This document shows positions 32,469-43,720 of a DNA stretch of 64,000 nt, piece after piece. Under the pieces are notes generated by a model that searched no databases, was not told where the DNA came from, and was given only the letters and a program-made list of their open reading frames with translations. The stretch covers positions 33,173,966 through 33,237,965 of the forward strand of contig JACGWO010000001.1 of the NCBI GenBank assembly GCA_034509735.1. Direction: 5' to 3'. This stretch comes from Sesamum alatum (taxonomy: Eukaryota > Streptophyta > Magnoliopsida > Lamiales > Pedaliaceae). The position numbers and the translations under genes were made by a program. Position 1 is the first letter of the stretch; every line of letters starts with the position of its first letter.

Positions 32469-34689
32469 TGAAGGACAAACGGATCCGCCCGGGAGCGCGA
32501 GCGGAAGCGAGAAGCATGGAAAATACGTAAATTTAAATCAAATAAATAAACATAATCCCAAGGGGTGTATCCTTGGGTGCTCAACCGAGCGTGTGATGTA
32601 GGATGTATAAATACTATAGCATGTATTACACATAGGGAATAGATGAATGAAAAACAATAGAAGCGTAATTAAGATGTTACCTTCGTAGTTTTTCACACGC
32701 GTACGGCTACAAGCTTTGTTCCTTCTTCCGAATGCTCACAAAGTTCAAAAGTATGAACTCGCCAAAGGTGATCCACACCACACTGGAAAGAAAACACACA
32801 TTCTCCTTGCTATAAGAAAATGGGTTTGTGAAGGAATCGATTTTAAGAAGATGAACACTATGAATTAGTGTTCTTCTTAAAACTTCTTTGTTCTTCCCTT
32901 TTGATCCAAGAACAAATGAAGAACAAGGGTGAAAGAGGGAGAGAGTGGCCGAGAGTGTGAGGGAGAGAGGAGGCCGAAAATGTGCTTCTTCTTTTCCTAG
33001 AAAAGATGAATTATGATTTTCATACACAAGGTGTTAGTATATTCCAATATATATACATAATTAATGTGATTATTAGAATGTGTCAAGGTTCATCCAAGGA
33101 TGTCTAGATACATCCCAATCAATCACCATTAATTCTTCAATCAAGCCTACCAACTTTTAAGGTATGATCAAGTCATACCAAAAGTGAAGGGCTTGATTGG
33201 AGTTGATTTGTCTCTTACCAAAAGAGACAAGTCAACCGCCACCTTGCATCGAACATGGCTGAATTTTGCTTCCTCCAAGGGAGCATTTTCGGCCTTGTTC
33301 AATCAGGGAAGAAGTCCAACTTCTTCCTATTCCAAAACAGGAAATAATGCTCCTCTTGGGTCAAAATTTAACCGATCGGCTCAAACTGTAATCCAATTAC
33401 GACGAACCCAAAATTAAATCTAATTTAATGTCCACTTAAATTATTCCCATTGGTCTTTTAATCCAATCAAAATATCCAACATCTCGACTCTCCAGAATTA
33501 ATCGGTAAATCCAATTTATCGATTAAACGAGATCCCGATACAGTATTGGCCCGTCCATCCGATGGACAATCCCTTAAGTAATCCAATTACTTATTTGTCC
33601 TTCGAGATTGACTCCAAGTCAATCTCTCAACCTTCTCGGTGATTTGTGTGTGACCCTTTAGGTTCACCCTCAGCTAGACTTGGGCCCGTGTCCCACAAGG
33701 GCCCGTTACCATGGGTGGCCGTCTAGCAACGGTCCATGGCACTAGAGACTAGGTAAATGTTGGTGTGAACATTTAGGCGCCAATTCCGTACGGGTACGGT
33801 TCTTCTGTCTACCATCTCCCGGCCTTAGTCTAGGGTATGGAATTGGGTATCGGTTCCCATCCTTGATTGGGTATCTATGCTTAATACTCGAGCCCACGCA
33901 TGCGTCATTGCGTCGACACAGGAAACCATTCCCTGTTTGACCAACCACTGTGGCCACAACTTTAAACATCATGAATGTGTCTCCGAGTGCATAGGAGATA
34001 CCTCTGTCACATACTGACAGGGGACAGATCCTCTTCTTGGAACACACCATCCTCGCTACACATTCCGACTGCACTGGACAAGGCTTATAATGATCATTTT
34101 ACAGAATGATAACCTTTCGCCAGATCCAAGATACAACCGTCTTGTGCACGTGACTGCCATGGTTCCTCAAGTCTGAGGACTACTCCCGTACTATCGAAAC
34201 CGGGGAAATCTAATCATACCGACCAAGCCTCCAAGACTTCCATATGATGATCCTCGCGAGTTAGTCCAGTCGGCTCGACCCCAGTCGACCAACCCATCAA
34301 CATCGTGTAGGCGTCCCACGCCTATCGCTGATGAAACTCGACACTCATCCAATGAACACAACTCTTGATGCAAGTCTCAATAGGACTCTCGATGCTCTGT
34401 CTCGAGGTCCTCGACTTGGAACATTTCAGGCCCAACTCTCAATCAGTTGGTTTCATGACTACCATCCAATGCGTGGCCTAACTGCATAAGTTGTTAATCG
34501 TGGTCTGTGGGCTTGTTGCGATATAAGTAAAATACTGTTTTAACATATGCAAATTGAGCGCAACAAAGTAGGTACCAATAGTGACGACACTCATTTTATT
34601 CATGACATAATAATATTATATTTACATCAAGTTGTCAAATAGGTTACAGATCGCCAAACCTATTGACTTTTTGGTCACCTATTCTAACA
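32469..34689 (-). repeat. 5' LTR of the 23-34.7 kb copia element
   Basis: It starts TGAAGGACAAACGGATCC and ends TCACCTATTCTAACA, 2221 bases, and is followed by AGAGT. It pairs with 23024-25238 by length, sub-type and target duplication. Frames at 33742-34074 and 34191-34373 are the recurrent LTR frames discussed in the findings, not independent genes. Confidence 0.92.
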
Positions 34690-34694
34690 AGAGT

Positions 34695-35092
34695 ATACAG
34701 AAGAGGGAGAGCTACTTGTTACTAGAAGAGCTCTTAGTGCCCATAAAATGGAGGAAGATAATTGCCAAAGAGAAAACTTGTACCATACACGCTGCCAAGT
34801 TCAAGGAAAGGTATGTAGCATGATTATTGATGGTGGTAGTTATTGCAATGTGGCAAGTACTGAATTGGTTCAAAAATTAAGTTTACCTACTATCAAGCAT
34901 CACCGCCCATACAAGCTTCAATGGTTGAATGAGTGTGGTGAGTTGAAGGTGACCAAGCAAGTAAAGGTATTGTTTTCAATTGAAAGATACAAAGATGAGG
35001 TTATTTGTGATGTTGCGATAATGAAAGCATGTCACATATTTCTGGGGAGACCATGGCAGTTTGATAGGCATGTGACACATGATGGATTCTAA
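34695..35092 (+). pseudogene. Gypsy protease region
   Basis: The frame 34748-35092 encodes CSMIIDGGSYCNVASTEL, the gypsy aspartic protease loop (DGG in place of DSG/DTG, normal for this group), then HRPYKLQWLNECGELKV, VICDVAIMKACHIFLGRPWQ and FDRHVTHDGF. These are typical of plant gypsy pol between protease and RT. The upstream part (YTEEGELLVTRRALSAHK type) is in another frame, so at least one frameshift lies near 34750. Confidence 0.85.
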
Positions 35093-35951
35093 AATTGTTA
35101 TTCTTTTGTGCTACGAGGGGAATCCATAACTCCCAATCTGATGACACCAAAAATGATTTTGCAAGATCAAATTTTGAGAGAAAACAAAAGAGAGTGTGAG
35201 GAAAGAAAGAGAAACAAAAAGAAGAGAGTGAAAATGAGAATGATAAAAAAATGAGGGATTCAAAAGATGGAGAAAAAGAAAGCAAAAGAGGAAAGAAAAA
35301 GGAGAGCGAAAAAGATGAAGAGAAAGAGAGTTTACTAGTTGCTAAGAGTGAGATCAAGGAAGCTTTGCTTTCTAAAAAGAACCTCATAGTACTTGTGTAC
35401 AAAGAGGCTATGTTGAACTCTAACGCCCTGACATCTTCTTTGCCTAGTGTTGTTACATCTCTTTTGCAGGATTATGGAGATGTCTTTCCGGATGAGATAC
35501 CACCAGGTTTACCACCAATTTATGGGATAAAACATCAAATTTTTCATGCCTGGAGCATCCTTACCACACCGTCCAGCAGACCGTACCAATCCCGAGGAGA
35601 CTATGGAGATTCAAAAGCAAATCCATGAAAAGGCCAAAAGTAATATTGAGAGGATGACTCAACAGTACGTGAACCGTTTGCGAACAGGGGAAGGAAATGA
35701 GTTATCTTTGAACCAGGGGATTAGTATGGTTGCATCTTAGAAAAGAGAGGTTTCCAGAGAAGGAAGTCCAAGCTCATGCCAAGATGGGATGGACCATTTT
35801 GAGTCCTTGAAAGGATCAATGACAATGCTTACAAGCTTGAATTGCCCGGTGAGTATGGAGTAAGTGCTACTTTTAATGTTTATGATCTTTCTCCTTTTTA
35901 TGATGCAGATAATGAAGAGTCGAGGATGACTCCTTTTCAAGAGGGGGAGGA
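35093..35951 (+). pseudogene. Gypsy pol remnant with RT-RNaseH-integrase deleted
   Basis: After a lysine/glutamate-rich stretch (35190-35340), the pre-RT segment LLQDYGDVFPDEIPPGLPPI is found at 35467-35526. Near 35600-35630 the sequence jumps from the RT start (DRTNPEETMEIQKQ) straight to the integrase C-terminal tail (IHEKAKSNIERMTQQYVNR). The tail continues in broken frames (DNAYKLELPGEYGVSATFNV, YDLSPFYDADN). RT catalytic motifs, RNase H and the integrase core are absent. The minus-strand frame 35001-35402 is a composition shadow. Confidence 0.85.
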
Positions 35952-36174
35952 TGATGAGAACACCGAGGGCATCCAACGAGCTAAAGAAATTCAAGATCAA
36001 TTGCACCAAGACTTAATCATTATAAGTGGGCCAATGACAAGAGGAAGGTTGAAGAGAATGCAAGAAGCAATTCAAGTCCATTCCAACTTAGTATTTGTGG
36101 ATGGGATGAAGTCACAATTGGAGGCCCAACATAAGTGCTTAATCTCAATAATTCAAGCCCAAGGAAGTCCATAA
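35842..36174 (+). pseudogene. Gypsy pol C-terminus extending into the 3' LTR
   Basis: A frame of 110 codons begins in the pol tail (PGEYGVSATFNVYDLSPFYD) and crosses the LTR boundary at 35952 to end at 36174. Its last part includes GPMTRGRLKRMQEAIQ, a motif commonly found at the end of plant gypsy pol. The same tail is present without the upstream part in the 5' LTR (15361-15583). Overlap of pol with U3 is thus a structural property of the family, about 220 bases long. Confidence 0.75.
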
Positions 36175-36783
36175 TAAGAGGTCAAATTTTGTCCAAGTGC
36201 AGCCATGTGGTCAAAGAAGACTTCTTAATTACATTCAAAGTGTATTTATCACATACAATGCACCAATTTTCGGATTCACATGGAAGTCCATAAATGTTAC
36301 TCATTTTTGACCAAGAATGCATAGGTTTTAGTCATTTTTTGACTAATTATTGAATGTACATCCACCAAGGAGTCACTTGGGGATATATGTGGTCAATTTG
36401 GAAGTGTTATGGCCTATAAAAGGCATGTATCAGCCATATAAATGGGAAGAACCAAGAATTTATCTAAGTTTAAGAAATATTGAGAGAGTTCTCATATTTT
36501 GGAGAGTTTATATCCTTTTTTTAGCTTTAGTGAAACCTTGCTTTGTCAATCTAGCATATTAGGTTGGTGATTCAAATTCACAAAGCCCCCAATTCGTGCT
36601 CGACCCAAGTGTGTTGTTGTGTGGATTGGTTTACTTGTGCGCGTGGTTGGTTGAATGTTCTAGGCAACAGGTCACGTTCATATAACGTTGGTTGGCTATT
36701 TGCATTCCTCAAGTCCGGACCTCTTTATCCATTTCAAGCCTATGTCGGTGAAGATCGGGCCACCTATGGTCAATACCATATCA
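35952..36783 (+). repeat. Gypsy element, 3' LTR
   Basis: It starts TGATGAGAACACCGAGGG, ends CAATACCATATCA, is 832 bases long and is followed by the target duplication CTCAA. It differs from the 5' LTR by scattered substitutions and small indels. Confidence 0.9.
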
Positions 36784-37093
36784 CTCAAGTCTGAGGACTA
36801 CTTCCGCACTGGGAACTCCAGTTATACCGACCAAGCCTCCAAGGCTTCCATATGACGATCCCCACGAGTCAACTCAGTCGGCTCGGCCCTAGTCGACCGA
36901 CCCACTAAGATCGTATAGACGTCCCACATCTGTAGCCGATGAAACATGGCACTTATCCAATGAATACGACTGCTAGTGCAAGTCTCTATAGGACTCTCGA
37001 TGCCCAGTCTCGAGGTCCTCGACTTGGAATGTTTCAGACCCAACCCTCATTAGTTGGTTTCGTAGCCGCCATTCAATGCGCGGCCCAACTGCA
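36784..37093 (-). mobile_element. Old copia-type LTR, right part of the copy split by gypsy
   Basis: It begins CTCAAGTCTGAGGACTACT, exactly where the left part stopped at 15360. It runs through GACCAAGCCTCCAAGGCTTCC and ends at GCGGCCCAACTGCA, about 250 bases before a normal LTR end. There it meets the next LTR fragment at about 37094 with the short shared sequence CAAGGG. With 13690-15360 it accounts for about 1.98 kb of the ancestral LTR. Confidence 0.75.
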
Positions 37094-37648
37094 AGGGTGT
37101 ACCCTTGAATCTCTCCCAGGCGTTCGATGTAGAATGTGTAAATATAAAAGACGCTAACACATAGGACACATAGAAACGTAAAGAATACATAATAATTAAA
37201 TGTAGTTGTCTATCTTCATAGTATTCTTGTATTGGATACAAGCTTTGCTCCTTTTCGTATCCCCAATGTGTTGACAAGACTTCAAGTGCAGAAGTCCTCT
37301 AACATAGTTCACACCACACTGCGAGAAGACTTGATTTCTTTGTTAGATGAAATCAATCTTTTAGAAGAAATGAGATTAAAGGAATCATACTATTAATTGG
37401 TGTATTCCTACTGATCAAACTTTGTTCTTCACTTGATCCTAGATCAAGAAGAACAAAGGGGATAGAGAGTGAGAGGAGAGGCGGCCGAGAGTGAGGTGAG
37501 AGAGAGAGTGGGAGCAAGAGTGTTGAACTGTCTTGAGAGGTTCTTAGCTAGTATATAATTAGTGGGATGAAAAATCATGTCTAGATACAATTAAGTGTGT
37601 TTAGGTGAATTCCAATCACCGCATCAATCAAGCCTCAACTCACAAGGT
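37094..37648 (-). mobile_element. Partial copia-type LTR, minus strand (second layer)
   Basis: It begins inside an LTR at GGTGTACCC, lacking the first 90 or so bases, then shows GCGTTCGATGTAGAATGTG and the C/T-rich and purine-rich blocks of family-1-like LTRs, and is cut at 37648 by the next insertion. It contains no coding sequence. Confidence 0.6.
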
Positions 37649-38389
37649 TGTAAGCGAAGCAGATCGGCCGAGGAGAGGGCGCGTGCAGAAGCGTGGGGGC
37701 ATTTAAAGCGTAATAAAACGTAAACATGCATAACAATAACGGAATATAAAATTTGATCAAGGGGCGTTTCCTTGATTCTCCCGAGCGTTTGGTGTATCTC
37801 ATGAATAGTAGAGAACATGTAAGATTCATGGAGGCCATAGATTGAGTGAAGAAATAAAAACGTAACAAGTGTACACAACCTTGCAACTTTCTTCATTTGG
37901 CTACACGCGTTGTTCCCGGATTTTCCACCTAGATCTCAACGTAGAGATCCTCCAAATCGTCCATGCAATCCATCGAAATCTTGATACCCTCGTGCTAGCA
38001 AGATATCAAAGAAGGGGAGAAGACAATCGACCAAACGCACATGTGCTTCCTTGTATCAAAGACAAGAAAGCAAGAAGGGGTTTTGGAGGTGAAGAGAGGG
38101 GAGGAGATGGCCGAGTAGGGGGCGCCGGTTTCGAAGATGAGAGTGAGTAAATATTCCTACCTCTTTAACCTAATTGAAAAGGGAAATAGCCCATCCACTA
38201 ATTTCATAAATCTAATTTATGAATCAAGCCTAATTAATCCGATTAAACTTCAAAGGCTTGATATTCCGAAAGAGGACTAATTTAATCTAATTAAATTATC
38301 CCATCTCCCGGAATTAATTTCAAATTAATTCCTTTACTTCCAGTTAGACTAGGCCGAATCTCCAATCATTCCATGATCAGAATTCGCCC
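37649..38389 (-). mobile_element. Partial copia-type LTR, minus strand (third layer, divergent type)
   Basis: It starts TGTAAGCGAAGCAGATCGG, a diverged form of the family terminus, followed by the usual GGCGTTTCCTTGATTCTCC and GAGCGTTTGGTG blocks, and stops at 38389 where another LTR begins. By eye it resembles the fragment at 56521-57382 more than families 1 or 2. Open frames here are not supported. Confidence 0.6.
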
Positions 38390-38528
38390 TGAAGGACAAG
38401 CGAATCCGCTCGGGAGCGCGAGTGGAAGCGAGAGATGCGGAAATTAACGGTATTTAAAATGCATATCATAATAAAACTCCTTAAGGGGTGTTCCCTTGGG
38501 TGCTCAACTGAGCGTTCGATGTAGAATA
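38390..38528 (-). mobile_element. Partial family-1-like LTR head, minus strand
   Basis: The first 139 bases of an LTR: TGAAGGACAAGCGAATCC through GAGCGTTCGATGTAGAATA, then interrupted by the LTR that starts at 38529. The remainder is not seen in the window. Confidence 0.75.
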
Positions 38529-39317
38529 TGTTAGAATAGGTGACCTTAAGCCAATTTGATTAGCCAAATGTAACCTATGTCTGAACAATTTTTGAGTTTT
38601 AATAAACTGTGATGAATAAGAAAGTGATGTTCATCTGGCTTATACTTTGTCTTTGTTCACTTTACTGCTTTATAACTGTTCACTGCACAAACAAAGCCCA
38701 CAGATTGAAATCACATTTTGAGAAATTGGAACTACGCTTGGAGGTAGGTTCATGAAATCAGTTTCACCGAATCAGTCTGAAAATCTCCGAGTCAAGGAAT
38801 CTCGAGAAAGGGTATCGAGATCCACTTGAGACTTGCACTAAGCATCTGCTGTCGTGTTTCATCGACGGGTGACGAGTTCCCGATTCTAAACGGTACAAGT
38901 TGATCCCTGGACTTGACGGATTACTATTTTCACCTGCACACCGTGCCTGTATCTTAGGTATGGTGAGAGATTACCAAGTCATAGTTACTGAGTAGTCATA
39001 AGCCCTATCTAGTGCAGTCAAGATGTGCAGCGTGACAGTAGATTCCAAGAGTGGATCTGTCTCCTGTCACAGCGCTGACAGTAGCGTCTCACTATACTCT
39101 GAGACTCGCTCCTAGATCTGTGGCCACAGTAACTGAACAGAAGGGAGGGATCCCCAACGATGTTTAGTGAAGACGAGCCAACACTTAGGTCCAAGATGGG
39201 TACCTACGTTTTCGTGCCCTAGACCCGAAGTGGTGAGACCGTAGATGGAAGGATAAATGTACTGTAGAACCTAAATGTTCACACCACATATTCACCTAGT
39301 CTCTAGTGCCATGGACC
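38529..39317 (+). mobile_element. Partial family-2 LTR, plus strand
   Basis: It starts TGTTAGAATAGGTGACC and follows the family-2 LTR (compare 41711-43715) for 789 bases, through CTGTGGCCACAG at 39118-39129, to TAGTGCCATGGACC. It is interrupted there by the family-2 LTR at 39318. Confidence 0.8.
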
Positions 39318-41319
39318 TGAAAGCCTATGGTAGGTGTGTGGATCATCCCGGGAATAGCACGAATGCGGAAGCGCGGTATAATTTAAATAACAAAAATTTA
39401 AACATACATAATACGTATTAAAATAAAACACGTTCAAGGGGTGTGCCCTTGAAATTCCTGGGTGTTTAGTGTATCTCATTAATTAAAAGAACATACATAG
39501 CAATCATGGAGGCCATAGGATTCATAAATAAAGAAGACGAAAATATAAACCGGAAACCTACCGATTCGTCGTTTTCCTCTTCTAACCGGTACTCGCGTTG
39601 TTCCCCGATTTGCTCCAAGATCTCGTATAGGAGACCCTCTAATTCGTGACACGCAATCCGTCCACGTATCTTGTACTTCGTGCTAGCGAACGAACAAGTA
39701 TTTTATTGGAGAGGACAGATCAATCACACGTTATTAATTTAACGAGATCAATCCTCCTATGTTCAATTGTTGGAAAAAACAAAAGAACAAGAAATAATTT
39801 CTTGGAGAGAGATGAGAGAGGCGGACGAGAGAGAGAGAGAGGACACACGAGTTTGTGTGTGTGTGTCTGTGTCAAGAATCATCATCTTTGCATAAGTGAA
39901 GGGCTAGGAATATATATAGAGGAGGAATCCTTTCCTCTTCAAACTCCAACTCTTTGGGAGACTAATTTGACTAGGATTTTGACCTAGTCAAAGTCCTAGT
40001 CAAAGTAGATCTTTGACCTAGTCAAATCAATCCTATCCATCCATCTCTCCATTTAATCTCAACCATCCATTTGAATTTAATGGAATATTTAAATCCTATT
40101 TAAATATTCCAAGGGCAATAAATAAATATATTAAGTATAAATATTTATTCTAAGTCCATTAAATTAATTTTCTAATAAATTTAATTTATTAGATAAATTC
40201 CTTTTATTTGATAAAAGGAATTAATTCTCCCAAAGAAAATAAAGGACCCGATTAAATCTAATTTAATTATTCCATTTCTCCAAATATTTAATTCTAAATT
40301 AAATACTTTATGTGTGCGGATTGTGTGTGACTCTTTAGGTTCACCTTCAGCTAGACTTGGTTGGATTCCTAGAATCCGCCCGTTACCATGGGTGGCCATG
40401 TAGCAACAGTCCATGGCACTAGAGACTAGGTGAATATACGGGGATGAACATTTAGGCTCTACAGTACAGCTATCCTTTCGTCTATGGTCTCACCAGTTAG
40501 GGTCTAGGGCACGGAAAATGCAGGTACCCATTTTGAACCTAAGTGTTGGTCTGTCCTTTACTAAACGCCGCAAGGGAAACCTTCCCTTCTGTTCAGTTAC
40601 TGTGGCCACAGATTTTAGGGACAAGACACAGAGCATTTGTGAGACACAACTGTCAATATTTTTTGACAGGAGACAGATCCTTTCTTGGAAACTACTGTCA
40701 CTCTGTACACCAGAGCTGCACTAGATATGGCTTATGACTACTCAAGCACATCTTGGCAATCTCTCACCATATCTAAGATACAACCCTGATGTACAGGTAA
40801 ACTCAGTAGTTCCTCAAGTCAAAGGACTTGACCTGTACCGTTGGAACCGGGAAAACACGTCATACCTAACCGACCCTACTCAAGGTCCTCCGTAAGACGG
40901 TTCCCGCGAGTCACCTCAGTCAGCTGCTACCTAGCAGGCCAACCCACTAACACTGCTTAGATGACCTTCGTCACCCGTCGAGGAAATACGACAGCAGATG
41001 CTTAGTGCAAGTCTAAGGGGGAATCTGGGTACCCACTTTCGAGATTCCTTGACTTGGAGATTTCCGAACTGATTCGGCGGAACTAATTTCATGGACCTAC
41101 CTCCAAGCGTAGTCCCAGTCCCCGAAATACATTTTCAGTCCGTGGGCTTTGTTTGCGTAGTGAATAGATATATAAAACAGATAAAGTGAACGCAAACAAA
41201 GTGAATGCCAAATGAATTGCACTTCTTATTCATTAGTGATTTATTAAAACCTCAAAATCGTTCAGACATAGGTCACAATTCGCCTACCAAGATTGGCTAT
41301 ATTGTCACATATTCTAACA
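39318..41319 (-). repeat. Family-2 copia LTR (3' LTR of the element reaching 46686)
   Basis: It starts TGAAAGCCTATGGTAGGTG, contains ATCATCCCGGGAATAGC and GCGGAAGCGCGG, and ends CACATATTCTAACA, 2002 bases. ATCTCCCACTTGACC at 41320-41334 is the complement of the polypurine tract. Palindrome CTGTGGCCACAG at 40600-40611. The flank to the left is GGACC. Confidence 0.88.
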
Positions 41320-41334
41320 ATCTCCCACTTGACC

Positions 41335-41710
41335 TTTAAAGTCAATCGCCCATATGCCTAATCCCCATCTTCTCAAGATGTTGCATATGAGCGCTTTGCG
41401 ACATAGGTTTTGTCAGCGGATCTGCTGTGTTGTCTGTTGAGCTTACTCGGTCCATCCGAACGTCACCTCTTCCTACCATTTCTCTTAGAAGATGGTAGCG
41501 ACTAAGAATGTGTTTGGAACGGTGATGAGATCTCGGTTCCTTTGCTTGCGCTATTGCTCCGTTGTTATCACTAAAGATGACAATGGGCTCGGCGATGCTA
41601 GGCACCACACCCAACTCTTGGATTTAGTTTCTCATCCAAACCGCTTCCTTGGCAGCTTCTGAAGCGGCTATGTACTCAGCCTTAGTGGTGGAATCAGCAG
41701 TGGTTGCTTG
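41335..41710 (-). pseudogene. copia RNase H C-terminal part
   Basis: The frame 41614-41342 reads MGVVPSIAEPIVIFSDNNGA through NTADPLTKPMSQSAHMQHLE, the standard end of copia pol. An in-frame stop separates it from the upstream piece near 41620. The solo LTR at 41711 interrupts the sequence just before, within ATTADSTT. Confidence 0.85.
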
Positions 41711-43715
41711 TGTTAGAATAGGTGACCATGTAAGCCAATTTTGGCAGGAATATGTAACCTATGTCTAGACAATTCTTTGGTATTTGATAAAACATTTATG
41801 AATAAAGAAGTGAAAATTCAAATGGCAATACTTTGTTTACTTTCACTTATTTGCATTTACATTTCTGTTCACTACGCAAACAAAGCCCACGGACTGGGAA
41901 ATGATTTTGGGGACTGGGACTACGCTTGAAGGTAGGTCCATGAAATCAGTCTCGCCGAATCAGTCCGAAAATCTCCAAGTCAAGGAATCCCGAAAATGGG
42001 TACCGGGATTCCCTTTGAGACTTGCACTAAGCATCTGCTGTCGTATTTCATCGACGGGTGACGAAGGTCGTCTAAGCAGTGTTAGTGGGTCAGCGTGCTA
42101 GGAAGCAGCTGACTGAGGTGACTCGCGGGAACCGTCTTACGGAGGACCGTGAGTATGGTCAGCAAGGTATGACGTGTATTCCCGGTTCCAACGGTACAGG
42201 CCAAGTCCTTTGACTTGAGGAACTGCTGAGTTTACCTGTGCATCAGGTCTGTATCTTAGATATGGTGAGAGATTGCCAAAATACTCTTGAGTAGTCATAA
42301 GCCATGTCTAGTGCAGGTCGGGTGTACAAAGTGACAGTAGTTTCCAAGAAAGGATCTGTCTCCTGTCAAAAGGTGTTGACAGTTGAGTCTCATGTATGCT
42401 CCGTGTCTTGTCCCTGAAATCTGTGGCCACAGTAACTGAACAGAAGGGAAAGGTTTCCCTTGCGGCGTTTAGTAAGGACAGACGGACACTTAGGTCCAAA
42501 ATGGGTACCTGCTTTTTCCGTGCCCTAGACTCTAAGTGATGAGACCGAAGACAGAAGGACAAGTGTACTGTTAGAGGCTAAATGTTCATCCCCGAATATT
42601 TCACCTAGTCTCTAGTGCCATGGACTGTTGCTAGATGGCCATCCATGGTAACGGGCGGATTCTAGGAATCCAACCAAGTCTAGCTGAATGGTGAACCTAA
42701 AGAGTCACACACTATCCACACACACTTAGTATTTAATTTGGAATTAAATATTGGAGTAAAGGAATGATTAAATTAGATTTAATCGGGTCCTATATTTTCT
42801 TGGAGAAATTAATTCCTTCTATTTGATAAAGGGAATTAAATTAATAAATAGGATTTATTAAAAGGGTTGATTTAATGGGCTTAGAATAAATAATAATATT
42901 TATTTATTATATTATATTTATTCTTTTGGCTTTTTTGAATATTTAATAGGATTTAAATATTCCATTAAATTAAAAATCAACGGTTGAGATGGAAAGGGGA
43001 GATGGAAGGCTAGGATTCGTTTGACTAGGTCAAATACTAGTTTGACTAGGACTTTGACTAGGTCAAAATCCTAGTCAAATTAGAGTTCTTAGAGTTGGAG
43101 TTTAAATAGGATTAAATTCCTCCTCTATATAAACCTCTAGCTTCCAACAATTGTAGGATGATGATTCTTCAAAACACACACAACACACACTCTCCCCTCT
43201 CCTACCTCTCGTCCGCCCCTCTCTCTTTCTCCAACGAGAAAATATATTTTTCTTAGTTCTTTTATGTTCTTGGAACATTAGAACTTAGACGAACCAATAC
43301 CGTTAATTGATAACGTGTTATTGATTCGTCCACTCCAAAAATTATACACTTGTTCGTTGCTAGCACGACGTGCAAGATACGTGGGTGGATCGTGTGTCAC
43401 GATTTGGAGGGTCTCAAGAACGAGATCTCGGTGCAAAATGGGGAACAACGCGAGTAGCCGTTGAAGACGAAAACGACAACGGGTAGGTCTCGTTTTATCT
43501 TTTCGTCCCTCTTTAATTTTTTCAACTCTATGGCCTCCATGATTTCTTTATTTGTTATATGATCATGAGATACACCGAACGCCCGGGAACCTCAAGGACA
43601 CACCCCTTGAGCGTGTTCTTTTCAATTAAAAGCATGCCTTTTATTTTTGTAAATTTATTTTTTATCGCGCTTCCGCATTCGCGCAATTCCCGGGACGATC
43701 CACCGATTTCTTTCA
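41711..43715 (+). mobile_element. Solo LTR, family 2, inserted in RNase H
   Basis: It starts TGTTAGAATAGGTGACC, ends GATTTCTTTCA, is 2005 bases long and is flanked by GCTTG (41706-41710 and 43716-43720). No PBS or polypurine tract adjoins it. Palindrome at 42421-42432. C/T-rich and TATATAA-type promoter-like sequence lies near 43120-43235. Confidence 0.93.
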
Positions 43716-43720
43716 GCTTG

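Larger units (their letters stand above)
23024..34689 (-). mobile_element. Complete family-1 copia retrotransposon, decayed, with nested solo LTR
   Basis: Bounded by LTRs 23024-25238 and 32469-34689 and by the target duplication AGAGT (23019-23023, 34690-34694). Minus-strand order: LTR, PBS, leader, gag, protease, integrase, RT, RNase H, polypurine tract, LTR, the copia order. Without the solo LTR at 26994-29221 it is about 9.4 kb. The two LTRs share a sub-type (TAGGATGTATAAATACTATA) but differ at several percent of positions by eye, mostly transitions, so the insertion is not recent. gag and pol are split by several frameshifts and stops. Confidence 0.93.
15361..36783 (+). mobile_element. 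Ty3/gypsy retrotransposon, defective, carrying nested insertions
   Basis: The element is bounded by LTRs 15361-16191 and 35952-36783 and by the 5-bp target duplication CTCAA (15356-15360, 36784-36788). Without insertions its internal part is only about 2.6 kb. Pieces in order: PBS, leader, start of gag to 17237, zinc-knuckle part of gag 22741-23023, protease from 34695, a pol remnant, and the pol tail entering the 3' LTR. The gag middle is missing at the 17238-22740 insertion, and RT, RNase H and integrase are missing near 35625. It could have moved only with proteins supplied by relatives. Confidence 0.92.

Noticed and set aside
35001..35402. 133-codon minus-strand frame rich in S, F and L
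   Set aside because: Antisense of the lysine/glutamate-rich gypsy pol linker.
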